A DNA stretch of 64,000 nt from Fonsecaea monophora (Eukaryota; Ascomycota; Eurotiomycetes; Chaetothyriales; Herpotrichiellaceae), in NCBI RefSeq assembly GCF_001642475.1, contig NW_019173971.1:186001-250000 (forward strand). The letters are read 5' to 3'. The position numbers and the translations under genes were made by a program. The notes beneath the pieces are model-generated. The model saw only the letters and a list, made by a program, of their open reading frames with translations. It was not told the origin of the DNA and searched no databases. This document shows positions 56,447 through 64,000 of this stretch, piece by piece. Position 1 is the first letter of the stretch. Every line of letters starts with the position of its first letter.

Positions 56447-57544
56447 GGTGATTTGTAGGCGGGGGTCTGAGGTTACTGATGATATAGCTAACAATAGCGG
56501 CACCGAATGGTCTGGTAGTCTGGTAGGCTTATCGATATGTAATACTATAGTTCTGATATCCAATACTGTACTTACTAGGCCAGTCCGTCCAATGTGTGGC
56601 TCTCTAATAGTTCCAGAGGGACCTCCTCGGATACTCACGGCCGCAAAGCCGCTTAGGCGACGAGCCTCTGAGTGGCCAAGGCAGCCCTTGGGACGGGGAC
56701 AATCAGGGCCCAGAAGCCAGACACAGGGGCGAAGATGCCCGTCCGAGCCCTCGCGACTTCGCCTGTGCAACCCCGAACCAGCTCGTTTTCGGGGTGTTAT
56801 CATCTCCTATCATAGCAGCCTGAAAGAAGGTTGTTTACCTGTGATAAACAAACACAAAGGGTTCAGCATGATGCAATCACTTTTGCCACATCAGATCCAG
56901 ACATCTGCTGATCCTCTCAAGTCTCAAGATAAGAAATGAATGATTGATACATTTGCCATTACTGCTGTTGAGTAAAAGCTACAAGCCAGGCAAGCTGCCA
57001 TGGAGATCAACCAAAGGCCGGTATGAGCGACATGAGACTGTGCTCTATCTCCATTACTCATTCATACAGTTCCGCCAAACATGAGTATACTAAGAGTGAC
57101 AGGGCACCGTCGAAAAGGACTGCACAAGATGGATGTATCGGCGGGATTCTCTCGTCGTGTTGTAACCGATCTGACAATCCTATCACGCTTTGCCTCTCAC
57201 TGTAAAGGACCAACACATATGGGCACAGCTCCTCGTCGTGGATCTGGCTCTTCAGTAATATTAACGAGATAGAATCTGTTTCGGCGAGCAATGTATCTAT
57301 CAAAGATTTTACGTAGAAGCATTCAGGAATGAGCCTTTAATTTGATGCGAAGTCCATCTATTCCACAGCCAGCAGCTATAGTTCTATGGACCAACATTGC
57401 ACAACGACCGTCGACAAAACCCTGCTGCATCCGCATTCCCTTGCCTCTGTCATCATGGCACCGGCCAAAATAGTTCTCAGCCATCTACCGGCAAGAGAAG
57501 CGGTCGCATCTCCCACAACTAATCCACCTCCGACACTGCGGTTC
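56447..57544. other. intergenic
   Basis: A 1.1-kb region with short frames only, holding the promoter of the Rieske gene and the 3' end of the MFS gene. No gene or repeat is recognised. Confidence 0.5.
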
Positions 57545-59508
57545 TCAAGCGTCAGTTGCAGTGACTGAAACTTGCCCCATCTTGGACTTCAGACCTTGGT
57601 CTTTGCCGTCTTGCCCAGCGGAAACTTGGGGACTGATCGTGTGCCCATTGAGCACTTCCATCACGCTGTGGTCGCTGTGGGTGACATGCTCAAAGATTTC
57701 GTCGATTTGCTCCAGCGTCTTGCCTTTGGTTTCCTTGAACAGAGCAATGATTACAATCAGAATGACCGTGTCCCATCCAGCGGTGATGGCGTAGTATTTC
57801 CACTGGATCTTCTCCAGCGCGATCGGCGAGGTGTAAAGGTTGATGAAGCTGATCGCAAATCCAATAGCCTGGCTGGCGGCAACACCTTTGCCTCGCTGTG
57901 AGAACTTGAGGATCTCGGGTGGATAGGTGTAGGCCAGAATCATCCTGCATAAATCAGCATCTCCTCAAAAGGCTCGGAAAAAGACGAGACTTACCAGCTG
58001 GTGCTTGCAAAGAAGATGAAAACGCCCACAATCACGAGTGCCCCGATTCCGAAGCGGATGTCGCCTGTGGTCTGACCCCGCTCGACCAAGATCGACATGA
58101 GGACGAGGCAAACGATGATGCCAGCAGTACCAGTAACTGAGATATCTGTGTCAGCGCAAAGGTTATAGATTAGAGGAGGGGGGGGCGAAACTTACTCAAA
58201 GAAGGTCGACGCCCCAAGCGATGGATGGAGAAGACGCCGAACAAGCTCACCAAGAATTGCCAAATGATGAGGCCCATGTTGATCAGCAGGGTGTCCCAAA
58301 TGTCGGTCACGCCCGCGCTGAAGATGACAAAGGACAAGAAATACCTGGTCGGGCGTTAGCAGTGCAGGATACGCATTAGGTGACCTTTTGACCTACAGGA
58401 TCATGTTGGCTCCGACAATCTGGTAAAAGGTGTTTGTGAGGGCTGCGATGATGAAGCGGCGCCGGTTTGGTGCTGCCGTCAATGTCAGTCAGGCCATTTA
58501 GTCACTGCGTTTTTGAGCTGCAATCGTACCTGGGCTGATCAGATCTTTCCATGTTCCACCGTGCGACGATTCGTATTCCAAAGTGTCGATAATCTCTTTC
58601 AGTTCTACCTCGACAATCTCGCTTTGCGCATTGCCTCTGGCGTGTAGTCGAGCGATGATTTCGCCTGCCTGCTTTCAATTAGTGATAGTTCTTCTGCGTA
58701 ATCTAGGTATGCTTTCAACTGACCTTCTCCCTCTGGCCTTTCGAAACAAGCCAGCGTGGGCTTTCGTCGACAAAGGGCAAAAGACAGAGACCAAGAAGGG
58801 GGCCCGTGGCTTCACCCTATTCGCAGTCAGATCGAGTTTGATTGAAAAGAGTTGTGCAACTCACCAAGACGGCTCCTCGCCAAGCCCAGTCGCTTCCAGC
58901 ATCATAGATGCCCATGACGATGAAACATACTAAGATGGCCGTAAAGGGAACAGCACACATCACGAGACCAGAGATCAACTGCCTGGTCTTTGGCGGTGAC
59001 AATTCGGCAATCCACATAGGGACGGCGGTGGCGGCCACAGTTGTGGCCACGCCAATGAAGAAACGGCCGACAATGAATTGAGCCCCTAGGTAAATGGTCA
59101 GAATGTCGTTGGTGTCACTGGCGGACACGGTCGACTTACAGGACTCGGCACTGGCTTGAAGAATGACTCCCAAGATAACCAACAGGTTCCCGCAAGCAAT
59201 GCTCTTGATCCTTCCCCATTTGTCGATCCAGGCTCCGAGAAATGGACCAGTCACCACGGCACCAGCGCTAATAATGGCAGTATTGAGACCGATCCGGTTG
59301 TGGTCCAATTCGAAATCTGCGCATAGAATATTAGCTTCCCAGGCAGATTTCCCATTTCGAAAGGGTAAAACTTGCGTTCAAGATATCTAGCATTGATGTT
59401 GAGATTGTTGACCATGCTGGCATCGTAGGATAATATGGCGATGCTGAACGAGGCGGTCAGGAATGCCAGGACCATAGACGTGCGTGGACCAAATTTGATG
59501 AGAGCCAT
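57545..59508 (-). CDS. MFS sugar-porter-family permease
   Basis: A permease with about eight exons from ATG 59508. Its first intron is probably GC-AG (donor GCAAGT, intron 59317-59375), giving NARYLEHFELDHNRIGLNTA across the joint. Features include YDASMVNNL, GAWIDKWGRI (motif A), VGRFFIGVATTVAATAVPMWIAELSP, DESPRWLV in the middle (58760 region) and a late PPEILKFSQRGKGVA and FKETKGKTLEQIDEIF. These match the fungal hexose/lactose/quinate permease family. It could import a sugar conjugate or an aromatic acid. Internal exon limits between 58000 and 58600 are approximate. Confidence 0.82.
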
Positions 59509-61517
59509 TTTGATAGATACACTGGCGACGAGAATTGCCAGAGTTGGATTGACTGAAAGGGTTATACGGGATCTGCCAGCCTCATGAGGATATCAGGAGC
59601 GCGTGGATCTGTAATGTTCCAGGCGTCCATGATATACGCACAGAGTGTTGATTGATATACCCATGTATTGAGGTCGGGCTGTCGGGGGGTCTGCGCGAGT
59701 ACGAAGCTGCTGCAAAACAAAAGGCAGCAGAAGTGAACTTGTTCGAGGCGACTCCAGGAAGCTTTCGAACGCGCGGGCCGAATGGCCGATGGGCTCCAGC
59801 TTGGCTGGATTGGAAACACAAGACTGTTGTAGGGTCCTGAGCCATTGCCATGTGCCCCAACATCTTATCGCCCGCCTATCTTGGGCGGGCACTCCACCCG
59901 GACCCAGAGTTGAGATAAGGACAATAGATACGGTGCGCAACCCATTGCACCTCCAGAGAGATAAATGCAGTTGTGAATATGCCCAAAGGACATTTTCGTA
60001 TCTCACGGCCGCTCTTTCGGCCTTTTGAAAACAGAAAGAAAAGACCGCTTGCCAGTCAGTGCGATTCGTTCAACTGCCGAAATTCAACTCGCTGCGGTCT
60101 CCACCACGCCCCAGAGTTTCAGTTGCGCCCCCAGAATCCCGAGCTTGCGGAGAAGTGGACTCTGGACTGCGAGCTGCGGTTGCTGTTACTTAATAGCCCA
60201 GCGACAGCACGCGTAAGCCACACCCTTGGCCCGTGTTGGGAAATTCAAGATGGCGAGGGAATATATCGAAACCACAGACTATTCTTTAGCTGATGGGCAA
60301 AAAACAAAATAGTTGAAGACGCTGTCCACAGTGATGTTGATTCATGTTTAGCTGTATTCTGTCATCGAATCTTCATACGCTGCTGTGGGTGCCATTTGTT
60401 TTTCACATATGTATCACCAGGAGCAGCAGATTGAAGAAGTCCGTCTCTCGGGTCTGCTTGAGCTCGAGGGATTTGCTGGTACAAAAAATAAAAAGTTATG
60501 CAGATACTGCCACTCGTAGTGAACAATGCACGTTTGGACCGTCAACACGGTTAGCAGAGATATGAAAATTAACCAAACATGTGCAATAGTCTTGTTCGAC
60601 CTTGGATGAGACAGTGTCATTACCCAGGGTGGTCGGGTTCTTTGCCGATTCTGAGAGCCGATCGGGATGGCTGCATATCAGAAGCAGCCCCCAAACATAT
60701 TGTTTGACATAGCTTGATCAGGGTATATAGTTCGCTGGAATTGAAAGAAATGAATGGAGCGCCAGAATACATCCACCCTTTGGGAAAGCCCGTAGCTTCA
60801 TTGGTAATGAGTATACCATTTCGCTTTTAAAGATGGGTGTCTGTGGCAGAAATCTGCCATTGGTTTCATGATCGTTGTATGAATCTCTTTGTCATTTGTT
60901 TGGCCTTCTTAAAATATTGTAATTTCGATTCGGCTCGTTGGTTTCTGGCAGAACAAGAAACAGAGGCACAGAGGTTCGTCCCTGAAGAGGAGCTGAGCGC
61001 CAAGGCGCCAAGAACGCACCAGGCCTGTCCCATTTGTGGTCAATGGTCAAGCGCAGCAGGACGATAGACCGCGATCTCTGCTATAGTGATTCTTGAAGTG
61101 TTGTCCTAACAGAGACACAAGAGAGTATGGGCACAGAAAGATGGTGATAGGCATCAATGCTCACTGTACCGAGTACATTAATTCTCCAAGTGATGCCGCC
61201 ATACCGCATCTGGACGGCTTAGCCAACGCCTTCCTGCGGGTGCAGATTGCGGGGAAGTTCAGGGCAGTCCCTTGTTTCTGTCATCTGAGAGGCCGGGCCA
61301 TGACATCCTTCATCCTCGCAACACAAATGTCTCGAGCATATCGTCATGATGCACTGCGATCATGAATTGTGCGACAAGGCATCCAGTGTTACGTCACTGG
61401 ACGCTGCAACAGCGCTCAGTGATGCAAAATGACAAGCTCGAATATGACACGCTCTCCCATATACGGAAAGCTCCTGGCTGAAGAGTATACAGTGACAACA
61501 AATCCCCGCTACTGACC
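59509..61517. other. 2 kb intergenic region
   Basis: Only short frames, with no domain and no repeat recognised. It contains the promoter of the MFS gene and of the LEA-like gene. It separates the catabolic array from the final two genes. Confidence 0.5.
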
Positions 61518-62232
61518 ATGGTCAAAGTCGCAGAGAACCGTGTTATTGATCTCGACCTGCTCCCAGGAGATCCAAAGGCTGACAGGCTCTCGGAGCAAAC
61601 CAAGTGAGTGATAATGAAACCAGTCCATTCGCCTGCATTTGCTGATAGTCCCTGTGATTTCAGAGCTGCAATTGCTGGCAAAGTCCCCCAAAACGAAGCT
61701 CAAGGAGTCTCCTCTAATACTCAAAGCGCCGTCGCCGCCCTCGGAGGTACTGTAGGAGGAGGCGTAAAAGGACTAGTCGACACCGTCGGCAACACTGTTG
61801 GATCTCTCGGCGAGGGTGTGGTTGGAACTGTCCAGGGTGTCGGAGACGGCTTGGGCAGCACTGTACAATTTGCTGGAGGTGCGGTAGGCGCTGGTGCCGG
61901 CAAAATAGGCGACATGTTCTCAGGCGGTAGCAAGCAGGGCAGCCAAGGTGAGCAATTCCTCCGACCCCGTTCACACGAAGACCAAAGACAAGACATCCAC
62001 TGACCAACCTGTGACTGCCCCAGATGCCAAAGAAGCCCAAAAAGCACGCTTGGAGGAGGCTACAGACAAGACCAAGGAGATTGGCGGCGATGTAGCAAAG
62101 TCAGTCGAGGAACACAGCAAGCAAGCGACCAACGCGGCCAAAGAGGGTGGTGAAGGCACGAAAGATACTGTTGCAGGTTTGGCAGAAGACAGCAAAGAGA
62201 AGGTGGCGGGAGTGTCGTCATCTTCGTCGTGA
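61518..62232 (+). CDS. LEA-like glycine/alanine-rich protein
   Basis: Three exons (61518-61603, 61664-61947, 62024-62232) give 192 aa in phase. The middle has a run of Gly-Val-rich repeats (VGNTVGSLGEGVVGTVQG, VGDGLGSTV). The C-terminal third is Ala/Lys/Glu-rich (AKEAQKARLEEATDKTKEIGG, EHSKQATNAAKEGG), as in hydrophilic, unstructured LEA-type stress proteins, and ends in a run of serines. No signal peptide. Possibly a desiccation- or stress-protective protein. It has no link to the catabolic genes that I can see. Confidence 0.7.
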
Positions 62233-62286
62233 AGAACGAATGCACTGAGACTAAGACTGCGACCCATGTAACACTGATGTCTATGT

Positions 62287-63909
62287 TCATTGAGCAATAT
62301 ATACCTGTTGTCCATCGAACCAGGTCTGGAGGACCTTTGCCTGCAGCAGAGTCTCTGGCGACCATTCCATATCCAAGACCACAAAGTCAGCCTTCATGCC
62401 GACCTCCAACCTCCCGGTGATCTGGTCCATGAAGCAGCTGTACGCCGCTCCCTGCGTAGCCGCCGAGAAGGCATTCAACAGCGGCAGCGCAAAATGCTTG
62501 TTGACCACCTCTTGTGATTCCGTTTCCCTAGCCGACCGCCGGGTTGTGGCGACGTAGAGATTGGGCAAAGGCAGGTTGGGGGCCGTGGGAGCATCGGTGC
62601 CCAGGGCGAGATTCACGCCCTCATCGAGGAACTCTCGGTACGCAAAGGCACGACCACGTCGCTGCTCGCCGAGTAAATTGTTCCACTGCCGCAGAATGGC
62701 GGGATCGGCGTGCACGGCTTGAATCGACGCAGTGATCTCAGCCTCACTTAGCCGTTTCGCATCCCCCGGGGATGTCAGCTCCAAGTGCTCAATGCGATGG
62801 CGTCGCCCGCTCGAGGCGACGGTCTCGAGGGTATCTATGGCCATCTTGATTGTCGCGTCTCCAATAGCGTGCAAAGCGCACTGCAGGCCCGCAGCGTCGG
62901 CGCGTTCAACAACTTTCCTGAGCATGTCGGGATCCCACAATGGATCGCACGAGACACCGTTTGATGAATATGGCTCCAGGAGCGCCGCCGTGCACGCATC
63001 AATCACTCCGTCACCGATGACTTTGATACCCGCGATGCGGAAATTCGGCGATGTCTGCAGGTTATATTGCTTCCACAGTTCAATGGCGCGGTCAACCTGG
63101 CGCAGATTCTCCTCGTCTGTCTTGGACGGATAGATCAGCCAGTGCGCAGCCACACGAATGGACAATTCCTCCATGGCCCTTAACTCGAGCAGGGCCTCCC
63201 ATGCATTCTCGTCCATGGCCATTTCCACCATCCCCGTATATCCGCAGGAGTTGTAAGTCTTGATCGCTTGACGAATCGCCGAGAGTTTCTCCTCCATCGA
63301 GGCCACCTTTGCGAGATGCGGCCACACAATCGTGATGGCGGCGGCCTCACTCAGTAGCCCGGTGGCATTGCCCTGCTCGTCCCGTTTGATCTCTCCGCCA
63401 GGCGGATCTGGCATATTCTGCACGCCCATCTCCTTGAGGGCGGCAGAATTGCACCACGTGGAGTGCAAGTCCTTCGAGTCGATAAAGATAGCTCGGCCCT
63501 GCTCGTCAAGCCCGTCCAAGTCCTTTGCCAACGCGCGTCCCTCGGTCATGAAATGCATCCAGCCACGACAGAGTATGCGACGTTTCGAAGGATCCGCCCT
63601 CGCAGCGTCTCGGATCGTGGATTGTATGTCCGCCAGCGTCCGACAATGTTCCAGGCTGATCTTCTGCAACGAGGTGCCGAACATCAGGAGGTGCATGTGG
63701 CCGTCAATAAAGCCGGGCGCTAGAGTGTGTCTGTTGTCAAGGTCGACCAGTTTGGCTCCTTCACTCGTTGCCGCATGCACAGCAGCATCGGATCCATCGC
63801 CCACATATTCGATTCGGTCGCCATTGATCATGATGCATGTATGCATGCCGTACGACGATGCATCCTGTGAGCCAGTGAAGACCCTGGCATTCCGAAAGAC
63901 CGTGCGCAT
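62287..63909 (-). CDS. YtcJ-type amidohydrolase
   Basis: A single-exon, 540-aa protein. The N-terminal beta-sandwich strand is FRNARVFTG, and the metal site is TLAPGFIDGHMHLL. KVIGDGVIDACTA, LHAIGDATI and RRHRIEHLEL carry later catalytic His residues, and ALGTDAPTAP the Asp. The C-terminal GMKADFVVLD is the normal end. The family (amidohydrolase_3) covers exo-enzymes on N-acyl or N-formyl compounds. Substrate unknown. It is the last gene before the window edge and 54 bp from the LEA-like gene's stop. Confidence 0.86.
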   Translation of the reverse strand: MRTVFRNARVFTGSQDASSYGMHTCIMINGDRIEYVGDGSDAAVHAATSEGAKLVDLDNRHTLAPGFIDGHMHLLMFGTSLQKISLEHCRTLADIQSTIRDAARADPSKRRILCRGWMHFMTEGRALAKDLDGLDEQGRAIFIDSKDLHSTWCNSAALKEMGVQNMPDPPGGEIKRDEQGNATGLLSEAAAITIVWPHLAKVASMEEKLSAIRQAIKTYNSCGYTGMVEMAMDENAWEALLELRAMEELSIRVAAHWLIYPSKTDEENLRQVDRAIELWKQYNLQTSPNFRIAGIKVIGDGVIDACTAALLEPYSSNGVSCDPLWDPDMLRKVVERADAAGLQCALHAIGDATIKMAIDTLETVASSGRRHRIEHLELTSPGDAKRLSEAEITASIQAVHADPAILRQWNNLLGEQRRGRAFAYREFLDEGVNLALGTDAPTAPNLPLPNLYVATTRRSARETESQEVVNKHFALPLLNAFSAATQGAAYSCFMDQITGRLEVGMKADFVVLDMEWSPETLLQAKVLQTWFDGQQVYIAQ

Positions 63910-64000
63910 CCTGGGTATGTTGCCCCTTATCTATGGTGTGTATGGCTTGACAAGGCTATCGTCCGTCAGGGGGGCCAAAGACCACCTGAAAACTCTTCCA

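Overview
This window is nuclear DNA of a filamentous ascomycete (Pezizomycotina). Most genes carry short GT-AG introns of about 45-90 bp, two carry probable GC-AG introns, and the content is Zn2Cys6 regulators, MFS permeases, P450s and FAD monooxygenases on both strands with no operons. The richness in aromatic-catabolism genes suggests a metabolically versatile group such as the black yeasts (Chaetothyriales), but that placement is inference. No rRNA, tRNA, CRISPR array or intact transposon was recognised.

Region A (about 1.6-14.2 kb) looks like a phosphonate-utilisation cluster. It holds a phosphate/organophosphate-type MFS permease (1600-3397), a divergent Zn2Cys6 regulator (4136-6266), a PhnY*-like Fe(II)/2-oxoglutarate dioxygenase (9065-10155), and opposite it a gene (6292-8332) that reads, across two introns, as a fusion of a PhnZ-like HD-domain di-iron oxygenase with a PhnA-like phosphonoacetate hydrolase. 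An ornithine-cyclodeaminase/mu-crystallin family enzyme and an AAAP amino-acid transporter follow. In bacteria PhnY* and PhnZ together convert 2-aminoethylphosphonate to glycine and phosphate, and PhnA cleaves phosphonoacetate to acetate and phosphate. Two CACGTG sites, the core bound by fungal Pho4/NUC-1 regulators, lie in the permease/regulator promoter.

Region B (about 16.4-59.5 kb) is a large array of aromatic or xenobiotic catabolic genes: two MFS permeases, four P450s, a Rieske oxygenase, a flavin-reductase-like protein, two FAD monooxygenases, a two-domain extradiol dioxygenase divergent from a fumarylacetoacetate-hydrolase-family enzyme, an SDR, a cupin, an amidohydrolase-type decarboxylase paired with an SRPBCC protein, a beta-lactamase-fold enzyme, a YCII protein, a NmrA-like reductase, a metal-dependent deaminase/chlorohydrolase-type amidohydrolase and two Zn2Cys6 regulators. 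The order suggests hydroxylation or decarboxylation of an aromatic substrate, meta (extradiol) ring cleavage and hydrolysis of the product; the actual substrate cannot be read from the sequence. The two regulators (26680, 52112) are paralogues and two of the P450s (19093, 52552) are paralogues with identical intron positions, pointing to an internal duplication.

Region C (61.5-63.9 kb) has a small glycine/alanine-rich LEA-like protein and a YtcJ-type amidohydrolase. Gene models were assembled by eye: coding frames were checked across each splice junction where exon limits are given; other junctions are approximate.
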